A stretch of DNA of 64,000 bases from Sambucus nigra. Taxonomy: Eukaryota; Streptophyta; Magnoliopsida; Dipsacales; Adoxaceae. Numbering within the stretch: the first letter of the stretch is position 1; each line of letters opens with the position of its first letter. The stretch lies in contig OX422208.1 in the NCBI GenBank assembly GCA_949130495.1, positions 397,008,561-397,072,560 on the forward strand, in the 5' to 3' direction. The position numbers and the translations under genes are program-made. This document shows, piece by piece, positions 43,801 to 58,300 of the stretch. Below the pieces are notes generated by a model, which saw only the letters and a list, made by a program, of their open reading frames with translations, ran no database searches and was not told the origin of the DNA.

Positions 43801-46800
43801 GGGTCGTTTGGGTGCTGGTTTGGGTTTTCACCCTTTAACGGGTTATTTTTAAGACTAAGTGTGATTTTTGCAAATTATCGTCATACTCTCTAACCGGGAG
43901 ACCCGGGACTACGCGTTCAGTTCCTACAAGTTACATTAGACACGTGCGAGGTGTTCGTGCCTCCTACGGGGTCGTTTGGGAGCTGGTTTGAGTTTTCACC
44001 CTTTAACGACCCGTTTTCAAATCTAAGTGTAATTTTTGCAACTTATCGTCATACTCTCGAACAGGGAGACCCGAGACTATGCGATCAGTTCCTACAAGTT
44101 ACATTTATCCCATGCGAGGTGTTCGTGCCTCCTACGGGATCATTTGGTGGTTGGTTTGGGTTTTCACCCTTTAACGGGCTGTTTTCAAGTCTAAGTGTGA
44201 TTTTTTCAAATTATCGTCAAGATCTCGAATTGGGAGACCCGGGACTACGCGGTCAGTTCCTACAAGTTACATTATTCCCGTGCGAGGTGGTCGTTCCTCC
44301 TACGGGGTCATTTGGGGGCTGGTTTGGGTTTTCACCTTTATCGGTCTGCTTTCAAGTCTAAGTGTGATTTTTGCAAATTATCATCATACTCTCAAACCGG
44401 GTGACCCGGGACTACGCGGTCAGTTCCTACAAGTTACATTGGTCCCGTGCGAGGTGTTCGTGCCTCCTACGGGGTCGTTTGGGGGAAGGTTTTGGTTTTC
44501 ACCATTTAGCGGCCTGTTTTCAAGTCTGAGTGTGATTTTTGCAAATTATCGTCATACTCTCAAACCGGGAGACCCGAGACTACGCGGTCAGTTCCTAAAA
44601 GTTACATTGGTCCCGTTTGAGGTGGTCGTCCCTCCTACAGGGTCGTTTGGGGGCAGGTTTTGGTTTTCACCATTTAGCGGCCTGTTTTCAAGTCTGAGTG
44701 TGATTTTTGAAAATTATCGTCATACTCTCAAACCGGGAGACCCGAGACTATGCGGTCAGTTCCTATAAGTTACATTGGTCCCGTGCGAGGTGTTCGTGCC
44801 TCCTACGGGTCGTTTGGGGGATGGTTTCGGTTTTCACCATTTAGCGGCCTGTTTTCAAGTCTAAGTGTGCTTTTTGAAAATAATCGTCATACTCTCAAAT
44901 CGGGAGACCCGAGACTACGCGGTCAGTTCCTACAACTTACATTGGTCCCGTGCGAGGTGTTCGTGCCTCCTACGGGGTCGTTTGGGAGCTGGTTCGAGTT
45001 TCACCCTTTAACGGCGTGTTTTCAAGTCTAAGTGTGATCTTCGCAAATTATCATCATACCCTCGAACCGGGAGACCCGGGACTACGCGGTCAGTTCTTAC
45101 AAGTTATATTGGACCCTTGCGAGGTGTTCGTGCCTCCTACGGGGTCGTTAGGGGGCTAGTTTGTGTTTTCACCCTTTAACGGCCTGTTTTCAAGTCTAAG
45201 TATGATTTTTGTAAATTATCGTCATAATCTCAAACTGGGAGACCCGAGACTACGCGGTCAGTTTCTACAAGTTTCATTGGTCCCGTGCGAGGTGTTCGTG
45301 CCTCCTACGGTGTCGTTGGAGAGGTGGTTCGAGTTTCACCCTTTAACAGCGTGTTTTCAAGTCTAAGTGTGATCTTTGCAAATTATCTTCATACCCTCAA
45401 ACCGGGAGACCCGGGACTACGTGGTCAGTTCCTACAAGTTACATTGGTCCCGTGAGAGGTGTTCGTGCCTCATACTTTGTCATTTGGGGGCTGGTTTGGG
45501 TTTTCACCCTTTAACGGCCTATTTTCAAGTCTAAGAGTGATTTTTGTAAATTATCATCATACTCTCAAAACAGGAGACCCGAGACTACGCGGTCAGTTCC
45601 TACAAGTTCCATTGGTCCCGTGCGAGGTGTTCGTTCCTCCTACGGGGTCGTTTGGAGGGTATTTTGAGTTCTCACCCTTTAACGGCCTGTTTTCAAATCT
45701 AAGTGTGACATTTGCAAATTATCATCATACTCTCGAACCGAGAGACCCGGGACTACGTGGATAGTTCCAACACGTTATATTGGTCCCGTGCGAGGTGTTA
45801 CAGCCTCCCACGAGGTCGTTTGGGGGCTGGTTTGAGTTTTCACCCTTTAACGGGATGTTTTCAAGTCTAAGTGTGATTTTTGTAAATTATCGTCATACTC
45901 TCAAACTGGGAGACCCGAGACTACGCGGTCAGTTTCTACAAGTTCCATTGGTCCCGTGCGAGGTGTTCGTGCCTCCTACGGGGTCGTTGGGGAGGTGGTT
46001 CGAGTTTCACCCTTTAACAGCGTGTTTTCAAGTCTAAGTGTGATCTTTGCAAATTATCTTCATACCCTTAAACCGAGAGACCCGGGACTACGTGGTCAGT
46101 TCCTACAAGTTACATTGGTCCCGTGCGAGGTGTTCGTGCCTCCTACTGGGTCATTTGGGGTCTGGTTTGGGTTTTCACCCATTAACGGTCTGTTTCAAGT
46201 CTAAGTGTGATTTTGGCAAATTATCGTTATACTCTCCAACCAGAGAGACCTGGGACTACGCGGTCAGTTTCTACAAGTTACATTGGTCCCGTGCGAGGTG
46301 TTCGTGCCTCCTACGGGGTCGTTTGGGGGCTGGTTTGGGTTTTCTCCCTTTAACGGGATGTTTTCAAGTCTAAGTGTGATTTTGGAAAATTTTCATCGTA
46401 CTCTCCAACCGGGAGACCCGGGACTACGTGGTCAGTTCCTACAAGTTACATTGGTCCCGTGCGAGGTGTTCGTGCCTCCTACGGGGTCGTTTAGGGGATG
46501 GTTTCGGTTTTCACCCTTTAACGGGCTATTTTCAAGTCTATGTGTGATTTTAACAAATTATTATCATACTCTCGAACAGGGAGACCGGGGACTACGCGGT
46601 CAGTTCCTACAAGTAACATTAGACCCGTGCGAGGTGTTCGTGCCTCCTATGGGGTCGTTTGGGAGTTGGTTTGAGTTTTCACCCTCTAACGACCCGTTTT
46701 CAAGTCTAAGTGTAATTTTTTCAACTTATCCTCATAGTCTCGAACCGGGAGACCCGAGACTACGCGATCAGTTCCTATAAGTTACATCTATCCCATGCGA

Positions 46801-49800
46801 GGTGTTCGTGCCTCCTACGGGGTCATTTGGTGGTTGGTTTGGGTTTTCACCCTTTAACGGGCTATTTTCGAGTCTAAGTGTGATTTTTTCAAATTATCGT
46901 CAAACTCTCGAATCAGAAGACTCGGGACTACAAGTTACATTGGTCCCGTGCGAGGTGGTCGTTCCTCCTACGGGGTCGTTTGGGGCCTGATTTTGGTTTT
47001 CACCCTTTAACGGTCTGCTTTCAAGTCTAAGTGTGATTTTTGCAAATTATCATCATACTCTCAAATTGGGAGACCCGAGACTACGCGGTCAGTTCCTACA
47101 AGTTACATTGGTCCCGTGCGAGGTGTTCGTGCCACCTACGGGGTTGTTAGGGGGATCGTTTGGGTTTTCACCATTTAGCGTCCTGTTTTCAAGTCTAAGT
47201 GTGATTTTTTAAAATTAGCATCATACTCTCAAATCGGGAGCCTCGAGACTACGTGGTCAGTTCCTACAAGTTCCATTGGTCTCCTGCGAGGTGTTCGTGC
47301 CTCCCACGGGGTCGTTTGGAGGGTAGCTTGAGTTCTCACCCTTTAACGGCCTGGTTTCAAGTCTAAGTGTGATTTTTGCAAATTATCATCATACTCTCGA
47401 ACCGGGAGACTCGGGACTACGCAATCAGTTCCTATAAGTTACATTGGTCCCGTACGAGGTGTTCGTGCCTCCTACGGGGTCGTATGGGAGGTGATTTGAG
47501 TTTTCCCCCTTTAACGGTTTGTTTTCAAGTCTAAGTGTGATTTTTGCAAACTTATCGTCATACCCTCGAACCAAGAGACCCAAGACTACGCGGTCAGTTC
47601 CTACAAGTTACGTTGGACCCGTGCGAGGTGTTCGTGCCTCCTACGGGGTCGTTTTGGGAGTTGATTTGAGTTTTCACCCTTTAACGGCCTATTTTCAAGT
47701 CAAAGTGTGATCTTTGCAAATTATCATCTTACCCTCGAACCGAGAGACCCGAGACTACGCGGTCAGTTCCTACAAGTTACATTGGTCCCGTGCGAGGTGT
47801 TCGTGCCTCCTACGGGGTCGTTTGGAGGCTGGTTTGGATTTTCACCCTTTGACAGGCTGTTTCAAGTCTAAGTATGATTTTTACAAATTATCGTCATACT
47901 CTCCAACCGGGAGACCCGAGACAACGCGGTCTGTTCCTACAAGTTACATGTGTCCCGTTCGAGGTGTTCGTGCCTCATACGGGGTCGTTTGGGTGATGGT
48001 TTGGGTTTTCACCCTTTAACGGGCTATGATTTTTTCAAATTATCGTCATACTCTCCAACTGGGAGACCCAGGACTATGCGGTCAGTTCTTACAAATTACA
48101 TTGGTCCTGTGCGAGGTGTTCGTGCCTCCTACGTGGTCGTTTGGAGGCTAGTTTGAGTTCTTATCCTTTAATGACCTGTTTTCAAGTCTAAGTGTGATTT
48201 TTGCAAATTATCATCATACTCACAAATCGGGAGACACTAGACTATGTGGCCAGTTCCTACAAGTTCCATTGGTCCCATGCGAGGTGTTCGTGCCTCCTAC
48301 GGGGTCGTTTGGAGGGTAGTTTGAGTTCTCACCCTTTAACGGACTGTTTTCAAGTCTAAGTGTGATTTTTTCAAATTATCATCATACTCTCAAACTGGGA
48401 GACCCGGGACCACGCGGTCAGTTCCTACAAGTTACATTGGTCCCATGCGAGGTGTTCGTGGCTCCTACGGGGTCGTTTGGGGGCTGGTTTGGGTTTTCAC
48501 CCTTTAACGGGCTATTTTTAAGTTTGTAGTGTGATTTTGGCAAATTATCATCATACTCTCTAACCGGGAGACCCGGGACTACGCGGTCAGTTCCTACAAG
48601 TTATATTGGACCCTTGCGAGGTGTTCGTGCGTCCTACGGGGTCGTTTGGGAGCTGGTTCGAGTTTCACCCTTTAACGACATGTTTTCAAGTCTAAGTGTG
48701 ATCTTTGGAAGTTATTGTCATACTCTCGAACCGAGAGACCCGGGACTAAGCGGTCAGTTCTTACAATTTACATTGGTCCCGTGCGAGGTGTTCGTGCCTC
48801 CTATGCGGTCGTTTGGGGGCTGGTTTGGGTTTTCACCCTTTAATATCCTGTTTTTAATTCTAAGTGTGATTTTTGCAAATTATCGTCATACTCTCCAACC
48901 GGGAGACCCGAGACTACGCAGTCAGTTCCACCAAGTTACATTGGTCCCGTGCCAGGTGGTCGTTCCTCCTACGGGGTCGTTTGGGGTCTGGTTTGGGTTT
49001 TCACCCTTTAACAGGCTATTTTCAAGTCTAAGTGTAATTTTTGCAACTTATCATCATACTCTCAAATCGGGAGACACGGGACTATGCGGTCAGTTCCTAC
49101 AAGTTACATTGGTCCCGTGCGAGGTGTTCGTGCCTCCTATGGGGTCGTTTGGGGTTTGGTTTGGATTTTCACCCTTTAAAGGGCTGTTTCAAGTCTAAGT
49201 GTGATTTTTGTAAATTATCGTCATACTCTCGAACCGGGAGACTCGAGATTATGCGGTCAGTTCCTACAAGTTACATTGGTCCCGTGCGATGTGTTCGTAC
49301 CTCCTACGGGGTCGTTTGGGGGCTGGTTTGGGTATTCACCCTTTAACGGGCTATTTTTAAGACTAAGTGTGATTTTTACAAATTATCGTCATACTCTAAA
49401 ACCGGGAGACCCAAGACTACGCGGTCAGTTCCAACAAGTTACATTGGACCCGTGCGAGGTGTTCGGGCCTCCTACGGGGTCGTTTGGAGGCTCGTTTGGA
49501 TTTTCACCCTTTAATAGGTTGTTTCAAGTCTAAGTGTGATTTTTAAAAATTATCATCAGACTCTCCAACCGGGAGAACCGAGACAACGCGGTCTGTTCCT
49601 ACAAGTTACATGGGTCCCGTACGTGGTGTTCGTGCCTCCTACGGGGTCGTTTGGGGGTTGGTTTGGGTTTTCACCCTTTAACGGGCTGTTTTCAAGTCTA
49701 AATGTTTTTGTGCAAATTATCATCATACTCTCCAAATGGGAGACCTGACACTACGCGGTCAGTTCCAACAAGGTACATTGGTCCCGTGCGAGGTGTTCAT

Positions 49801-52800
49801 GCCTCCTACGGGGTCGTTTGGGAGTTGGTTTGAGTTTTCACCCTTTAACGGCCTATTTTCAAGTTTAAGTGTGATATTTGCAAATTATCATCATACTCTC
49901 GAATCGGGAGACCTTAGACTACGCGGTCAGTTCCAACAAGTTTCATTGGTCTCGTGCGAGATGTTCGTGCCTCTTACGGGGTCGTTTGGGAGCTGGTTTG
50001 AGTTTTCACCCTTTAACGAACTGTTTTCAATTTTAAGTCTGATCTTTGCAAATTATGGTCATACCCTCAAATCGGGAGACCCGGGACTACGCGGTCAGTT
50101 CCTACAAGTTAAATTTGTCCCGTGCGAGGTGTTCGTGCCTCCTACGGGGTCATTTGTGGTCTGGTTTGGATTTTCACCCTTTAACGGGATGTTTTCAAGT
50201 CTAAGTGTGATTTTTGCAAATTATCATCATACTCTTGAATCGAGGGACCCGGGACTACGCGGTCAGTTCCTACAAGTTACATTAGTCCCGTGCGAGGTGT
50301 TCGTGCCTCCTATAGGTGTCGTTTGGGGGCGAGTTTGGGTTTTCACCCTTTAGCGGCCTGTTTTCAAGTCTAAGTGTGATTTTTGAAAATTATCGTCATA
50401 CTCTCAAACCGTGAGACCCGAGACTACGCGGTCAGTTCCCACAAGTTACATTGGTCCTGTGCGTGGTGTTCGTGCCTCCTACGGGGTCATTTGGGGGCTG
50501 GTTTAGGTTTTCACCCTTTAATGTCCTGTTTTCAATTCTAAGTGTGATTTTTGCAAATTATCATCATACTCTCAAATCGGGAGACCCATGACTATGCGGT
50601 CAATTCCTACAAGTTACATTGGTCCCATGCGAGGTGTTCGTGCCTCCCACGGCGTCGTTTGGGGACTGGTTTGGGTTTTCACCCTTTAACGGCCTGTTTT
50701 CAAGACTAAGTGTGATATTTGCAAATTATCATCATACTCTCGAATCGGGAGACCCGGGACTACACGGATAGTTCCAACACGTTATATTGGTCCCGTGCGA
50801 GGTGTTCCAGCCTTCCACGAGGTCGTTTGGGGGCTGGTTTGAGTTTTCACCCTTTAACGGGATGTTTTCAAGTCTAAGTGTTATTTTTTTCAAATTATCG
50901 TCAAACTCTCAAATCGGGAGACCCGGGACTAAGCGGTCTGTTCCTACAAGTTACATTGGTCCCGTGCGAGGTGTTCGTGCCTCCTACAGGGGTCGTTTGG
51001 GGGCTGGTTTGGGTTTTCACCCTTTAGCGGCCTATTTTCAAGTCTAAGTGTGATTTTTGCAAATTATCATCATACTCTCAAACCGGGAGACCCGAGACTA
51101 CGCGGTCAGTTCCCACAAGTTACATTGGTCCTGTGCGAGGTGTTCGTGCCTCCTACGGGGTCATTTGGGGGATGGTTTAGGTTTTCACCCTTTAATGTCC
51201 TGTTTTCAATTCTAAGTGTGATTTTTGCAAATTATCATAATACTCTCAAACCGGGAGACCCGGGACTATGCGGTCAGTTCCTACAACTTACATTGGTCCC
51301 ATGCGAGGTGTTCGTGCCTCCCACGGGGTCGTTCGGGGACGGGTTTGGGTTTTCACCCTTTAACGGCCTGTTTTTAAGACTAAGTGTGATATTTACAAAT
51401 TATCATCGTACTCTAGAATCGGGAGACCCGGGACTACATGGATAGTTCCAACACGTTATATTGGTCCTGTGCGAGGTGTTCCAGCCTCCCACGAGGTCGT
51501 TTGGGGGATGGTTTGAGTTTTCACCCTTTAACGGGATGTTTTCATGTCTAAGTGTAATTTTTGCATCTTATCGTCATACTCTCGAACCGGGAGACCCGAC
51601 ACTACGCGGTCAGTTCCAACAAGTTACATTGGTCCCGTGTGAGGTGTTCGTGCCTCCTACGGGGTCGTTTGGGAGTTGGTTTGAGTTTTCACCCTTTAAC
51701 GACCTATTTTCAAGTTTAAGTGTGATCTTTGCAAATTATCATCATACCCTCGAACCAGGACACCCGGGACTACGCGGTCAGTTCCTACAAGTTACATTGG
51801 TCCCGTGCGAGGTGTTCGTGCCTCCTACGTGGTCGTTTGGGGGCTGGTTTGGGTTTTCACCCTTTAACAGGCTGTTTTCAAGTGTAAGTGTGACTTTTGA
51901 AAATTATCGTCATACTCTCAAACCTGGAGACCCGAAACTACGCGGTCTGTTCCTATAAGTTCCATTGGTCCCGTGCGAGGAGTTCGTCCCTCCTACGGGG
52001 TCATTTGGTGGCTAGTTTGGGTTTTCACCCTTTAACGGCCTGTTTTCAAGTCTAAGTGTGATTTTTGAAAAATTATCGTCATAATCTCCAACCGGGAGAC
52101 TCGAGACTACGCGGTCAGTTCCTACAAGTTACATTGGTCCCGTGCGAGGTGTTCGTGCCTCCTACGGGGTCGTTTGGGGGTTGGTTTGGGTTTTCACCGT
52201 TTAACGGGCTGTTTTCAAGTCTAAGTGTGATTTTTGCAAATTATCGTCATACTCTCGAACCGGGAGACCCGGGACTACGCGGATAGTTCCAACAAGTTAT
52301 ATTGGTCCCGTGCGAGGTGTTCCTGCCTCCCACGAGGTCGTTTTGGGGCTGGTTTGAGTTTTCACCCTTTAACAGGATGTTTTCAAGTCTAAGTGTAATT
52401 TTTGCAACTTATCGTTATACTCTCGAACCGGGAGACCCGACACTACGCGGTCAGTTCCAATAAGTTACATTGGTCCCGTGCAAGGTGTTCGTGCCTCCTA
52501 CGGGGTCGTTTGGGAGTTGGTTTGAGTTTTCACCCTTTAACGGCCTATTTTCAAGTTTAAGTGTGATCTTTGCAAATTATCATGATACCCTCGATTCGGG
52601 AGACCCGGGACTACGCGGTCAGTTCCTACAAGTTACATTGGTCCCGTGCGAGGTGTTCGTGCCTCCTACGGGGTCGTTTGGGGGCTGGTTTGGATTTTCA
52701 CCCTTTAACAGGCTGTTTCAAGTCTAAGTATGATTTTTACAAATTATCATCATACTCTCCAACCGAGAGACCCGGGACAACGCGGTCTGTTCCTACAAGT

Positions 52801-53700
52801 TACATGGGTCCCGTGCGAGGTGTTCGTGACTCCTACGGGGTCATTTGAGGTTCAATTTTGGGTTTCACCCTTTAACGGGCTGTTTTCAAGTCTAAGTGTC
52901 ATTTTTTCAAGTTATCGTCATACTCTCCAACCGGGAGACCCGGGACTACGTGGCCAGTTCTTACAAATTACATTGGTCTCGTCCGAGGTGTTCGTGCCTC
53001 CTACGTGGTCATTTGGAGGCTTGTTTTAGTTCTTACCCTTTAACGACCTGTTTTCAAGTCTACGTGTGATTTTAGCAAATTATTGTCATAATATCGAACT
53101 GGGAGACCCGGGTCTACGCGATCAGTTCCTACAAGTTACATTGATACCGTACGAGGTGTTCATGCCTCCTACGGGGTCGTTTGGGGGATGGTTTGGATTT
53201 TCACCCTTTAACAGGCTGTTTTAAGTCTAAGTGTAATTGTCACAAATTATCATCATACTCTCAAACTGGGAGACCCAGGACAACGCGGTCTGTTCCTACA
53301 AGTTACATGGGTCCCGTACGAGGTGTTCGGGCCTCGTACGGGGTCGTTTGGGGGTTGGTTTGGGTTTTCACCCTTTAACGGCCCGTTTTCAAGTCTAAGT
53401 GTGATTTTTGTAAATTATCGTCATACTCTCGAACCGAGAGACCCGGGACTACGCGGTCAGTTCCTACAAGTTACGTTGGTCCCGTGCGAGGTGTTCGTGC
53501 CTTCTACGGGGTCGTTTGGGGGCTGGTTTGGGTTTTCACCCTTTAACGGGCTATTTTCAATTCTAAGTGTGATTTTTGCAAACTATCATCTTACTCTCCA
53601 ACCGAGAGACCCGGGACTACGCGGTCAGTTCCTACAAGTTACATTTATCCCATGCGAGGTGTTCGTGCCTCCTACGGGGCCATTTGGTCGTCGGTTTGGG
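40900..53700. repeat. Dispersed duplication within the array, 11,560-bp spacing (40.9-42.2 kb and 52.4-53.7 kb)
   Basis: Rare variants are matched at one spacing: TTGATACCGT at 41581 and 53141, AGGTGTTCGG followed by GCCTCGTAC at 41761 and 53321, CATTTGGT following GGGGC at 42121 and 53681. Each pair is 11,560 bp apart, about 69 monomers. Surrounding monomers between 40.9-42.2 kb and 52.4-53.7 kb appear in the same order. The DNA between (42.2-52.4 kb) is ordinary array of mixed variants. Confidence 0.75.
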
Positions 53701-55124
53701 TTTTCACCCTTTAACGGGCTGATTTCAAGTCTAATTGTGATTTTTTCAAATTATCGTCAAACTCTCAAATCGGGAGACCCGGGACTACGCGGTCAGTTCC
53801 TACAAGTTACATTGGTCCCGTGCGAGGTGTTCGTGCCTCCTACGGGGTCGTTTGGGGGATGGTTTGGGTTTTCACCATTTAGCGGCCTATTTTCAAGTCT
53901 AAGCGTGATTTTTGAAAATAATTGTCATACTCTCAAATCGGGAGACCCGAGACTACGCGGTCAGTTCCTACAACTTACATTGCTCCCGTGCGAGGTCGGG
54001 CCTCCTACGGGGTTGTTAGGGGGCTGGTTTGGGTTTTCACCCTTTAACGGGCATTTTTCAAGTCTAAGTGTGATTTTTGCAAGTTATCGTCATACTCTCG
54101 AACCAGGACACCCGAGACTACGCGGTCAGTTCCTACAAGTTACATTGGTCCCGTACGAGGTGTTCGTGCCTCCTACAGGGTCGTTTGGGGGCTGGTTTGG
54201 GTTTTCACCATTTAACGTCATGTTTTCAAGTCTAATTGTGATTTTTGTAAATTATTCATACTCTGAAACCGGGAGACCCGAGACTACGCGATCAGTTCCT
54301 ACAAGTTCCATTGGTCCCGTGCGAGGTGTTCGTGCCTCCTACGGGGTCGTTTGGAGGGTAGTTTAAGTTCTCACCCTTTAACGGCCTATTTTCAAGTCTA
54401 AGTGTGATTTTATCAAATTATCATCATACTCTCGAACTGGGAGACCCGGGCCTACGTGGTCAGTTCCTACAAGTTACATTGGTCCCGTACGAGGTGTTCG
54501 AGCCTCCTAAGGGGTCGTTTGGTGGCTGGTTTTGCTTTTCACCCTTTAACGGGCTGTTTTCAAGTCTGCAGTGTGATTTTTGCAAATTATCATCATACTC
54601 TCGAACCGGGAGACCCGGGACTACGTGGTCAGTTCCTACAAGTTACATTGGACCCGTGCGAGGTGTTTGTGCCTCCTACGGGGTCGTTTGGGAGTTGATT
54701 TCGGTTTTCACCCTTTAACGACCTATTTTCAAGTCTAAATGTGATTTTTACAACTTATCGTCATACCCTCGAACCAGGAGACCCAAGACTACACGGTCAG
54801 TTCCTACAAGTTACATTGGACCTGTACGAGGTGTTCGTGCCTCCTATGGGGTCGTTTTGGGAGTTGGTTTGAGTTTTCACCCTTTAACGGCCTATTTTCA
54901 AGTCAAAGTGTGATCTTTGCAAATTATCATCAGACCCTCGAACCGGGAGACCCGAGACTACTCGGTCAGTTCCTACAAATTACATTGGACCCGTGTGAGG
55001 GTGTTCGTGCCTCCTACGGGGTCGTTTGGAGGCTGGTTTGGATTTTCACCCTTTTATAGGCTGTTTCAAGTCTAAGTGTGATTTTTACAAATTATCGTCA
55101 TACTCTCTAACCGGGAGACCCGAG

Positions 55125-55324
55125 NNNNNNNNNNNNNNNNNNNNNNNNNNNNNNNNNNNNNNNNNNNNNNNNNNNNNNNNNNNNNNNNNNNNNNNNNNNN
55201 NNNNNNNNNNNNNNNNNNNNNNNNNNNNNNNNNNNNNNNNNNNNNNNNNNNNNNNNNNNNNNNNNNNNNNNNNNNNNNNNNNNNNNNNNNNNNNNNNNNN
55301 NNNNNNNNNNNNNNNNNNNNNNNN
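55125..55324. other. Assembly gap (200 N)
   Basis: A run of exactly 200 N inside the satellite. The monomer phase before the gap (CCGAG, about position 47) and after it (TACAGGG, about position 105) calls for 57, 225 or 393 missing bases, not 200. The round length is therefore an estimate or placeholder. Confidence 0.97.
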
Positions 55325-58300
55325 TACAGGGTCGTTTGGGGATGGTTGGGGTTTATAACCTTTAACGGCATGTTTTCAAGACTAAGTGTGATTTTTGCAA
55401 ATTATCGTCATAGTCTCAAACCGGGAGACCCGAGACTATGCGGTCAGTTCCTACAAGTTCCATTGGTCCCGTGCGAGGTGTTCGTTCCTCCTACGGGGTC
55501 GTTTGGAGGCTAGTTTCAGTTCTCACTCTTTAATGGCCTGTTTTCAAGTCTATGTGTGATTTTTGCAAATTATCATCAAACTCTCGAATCGGGAGACCCG
55601 GGACTACGCGATCAGTTCCTACAAGTTACATTGGTCCCTTGCGAGATGTTCGTGCCCCCTACGGGGTCGTTTGGGGGTTGGTTTGGGTTTCGTCCCTTTA
55701 ACGGCCTATTTTCAAGTCTTAGATTGATTTTTGCAAATTATCATCATACTCTCAAACCGGGAGAGCCAAGACTATGCGGTCAGTTCCTACAAGTTACATT
55801 GGTCCCGTGCGAGGTGTTCGTGCCTCCTACGGGGTCGTTTGGAATCTAGTTTGGGTATTAACCATTTAACGACATGTTTTCAAGTCTAAGTGTGATTTTG
55901 AAAATTATCATCATATTCTCAAACCGGGAGACCCGAGACTACGCGGTTGGTTTCTACAAGTTACATTGGTCCCGTGCGAGGTGTTCGTGCCTCCTACGGG
56001 GTCGTTTGGGGGCTGGTTTGGGTTTTCACCCTTTAACGGCATGTGTTTCAAGACTAAGTGTGATTTTTGCAAATTATCATAATACTCTCGAACCGGGAGA
56101 CCCGAGACTACGCGGTCAATTCCAACAAGTTACATTGGTCGCGTGCGAGGTGTTCGTGCCTCCTATGGGGTCTTTAGGGGGCTGGTTTGGGTTTTGACCC
56201 TTTAACGTATTGTTTTCAAGTCTTAGATTGATTTTTGGAAATTATCATCATAATCTCAAACCGGGAGACCCGAGACTACGCGGTCAGTTCCTACAAGTTA
56301 CATTGGTCTCGTGCGAGGTGTACGTGCCTCCTACGGGGTCATTTGGGGGCTAGTTTGGGTTTTCACCCTTTAACGTCCTATTTTAAATTCTAAGTGTGAT
56401 TTTTACAAATTTTTATCATACTCTCAAATCGGGAGACCCGAGACTACGCGTTCAGTTCCTACAAGTTACATTAGTCCCGTGCGAGGTGTTCGTGCCTCCT
56501 ACGGGGTCGTTTGGGGGCTGGTTTGGGTTTTCACCCTTTAACGGCCTGATTTCAAAACTAAGTGTGATTTTTGCAAATTATCATCATACTCTCGAACCGG
56601 GAGACCCGAGACTACGCGGTCAATTCCAACAAGTAACGTTGGTCGCGTGCGAGGTGTTCGTGCCTCCTACGGGGTCGTTAGGGCGCTGGTTGGAGTTTAC
56701 ACCCTTTAACGGGATGTTTTCAAGTCTAAGTGTAATTTTTGGAAATTATGATCATACTCTCGAACCGGGAGACCCGAGCCTACGCGGTCAATTCCTACAA
56801 GTTACATTGGTCCCGTGCAAGGTGTTCGTGCCTCCTACGGGGTCGTTTGTGAGATGGTTTGAGTTTTCACCCTTTAACGGCCTATTTTCAAGTCTAAGTG
56901 TGAATTTTCAAATTATCGTCATACTCTCGAACCGGGAGACCCGGGACTACGCGATCAGTTCCTATAAGTTACATTGGACCCGTGCGAGGTGTACGTGCCT
57001 CCTACGGGGTCGTTCGGAGGAATGTTTGAGTTTTCACCCTTTAACGGCCTCTTTTCAAGTCAAAGTGTGATTTTTGAAAATTATCGTCATTCTCTCGAAC
57101 TGGGAGACCTGGGACTACGCGGTCAGTTCTTACAAATTACATTGGTCCCGTGCGAGGTGTTCATGCCTCCTACAGGGTCGTTTGGGGGCTGGTTTTTGTT
57201 TCACCCTTTAACGGCCTGCTTTCAAGTCTAACTGTGATTTTTGCAAATTATCGTCATACTCTCCAACCGGGAGACCCAGGACTACGCGGTCAGTTCCTAC
57301 AAGTTACATTGGTTACGTGCGAGGTGTTCGTGCCTCCTACGGGGTCGTTTGGGGGCTGCTTTGGGTTTTCACACTTTAACGGGAGGTTTTCAAGTCTTAA
57401 GTGTTATTTTGGCAAATTATCGTCATACTCTCAAACCGTGAGACCCAAGACTACGCGGTTAGTTACTACAAGTTACATTTGACCCGTGCGAGGTGTTCGT
57501 GCCTCCTACGGGGTCGTTTGGGAGTTGGTTTGTGTTTTCACCCTTTAACGGCCTGTTTTCAAGTCTAAGTGTGATCTTTACAAATTATCATCATACCCTC
57601 GAATTGAGAGACCCGGGACTACGCGGTCAGTTCCAACAAGTTACATTGGTCTCGTGCGAGGTGTTCGTGCCTCCTACGGGGTCGTTTGGGGGCTGGTTTG
57701 GGTTTTCACCCTTTATACGGGCTGCTTTAAGTCTAAGTGTGATTTTTGCGAATTATCGTCATACTCTCAAACCGGGAGACCCAAGACTATGTGGTCAGTT
57801 CCTACAAGTTCCCGTGCGAGGTGTTCGTTCCTCCTACGGGGTCGTTTGGAGGCTAGTTTGAGTTCTCACCCTTTAATGGCCTGTTTTCAAGTCTAAGTGT
57901 GATTTTTGCAAATTATCGTCAAACTCTCGAATCGGAAGACCCGGGACTACGCGATTAGTTCCTACAAGTTACATTGGTCCGTTGCGAGGTGTTCGTGCCT
58001 CCTACGGGGTCGTTTGGGGGTTGGTTGGGGTTTTGACCCTTTAACGACCTGTTTTCAAGTCTTATATTGATTTTTGCAAATTATCATCATACTCTCAAAC
58101 CGGGAGAGCCGAGACTATGCGGTCAGTTCCGACAAGTTACATTGCTCCCGTGCGAGGTGTTCGTGCCTCCTACGGGGTCGTTTGGAAGCTAGTTTGGGTA
58201 TTAACCCTTTAACGACATGTTTTCAACTCTAAGTGTGATTTTTGAAAATTATCATCATACTCTCAAACCGGGAGACCCGAGACTACGCGGTCAGTTCTTA

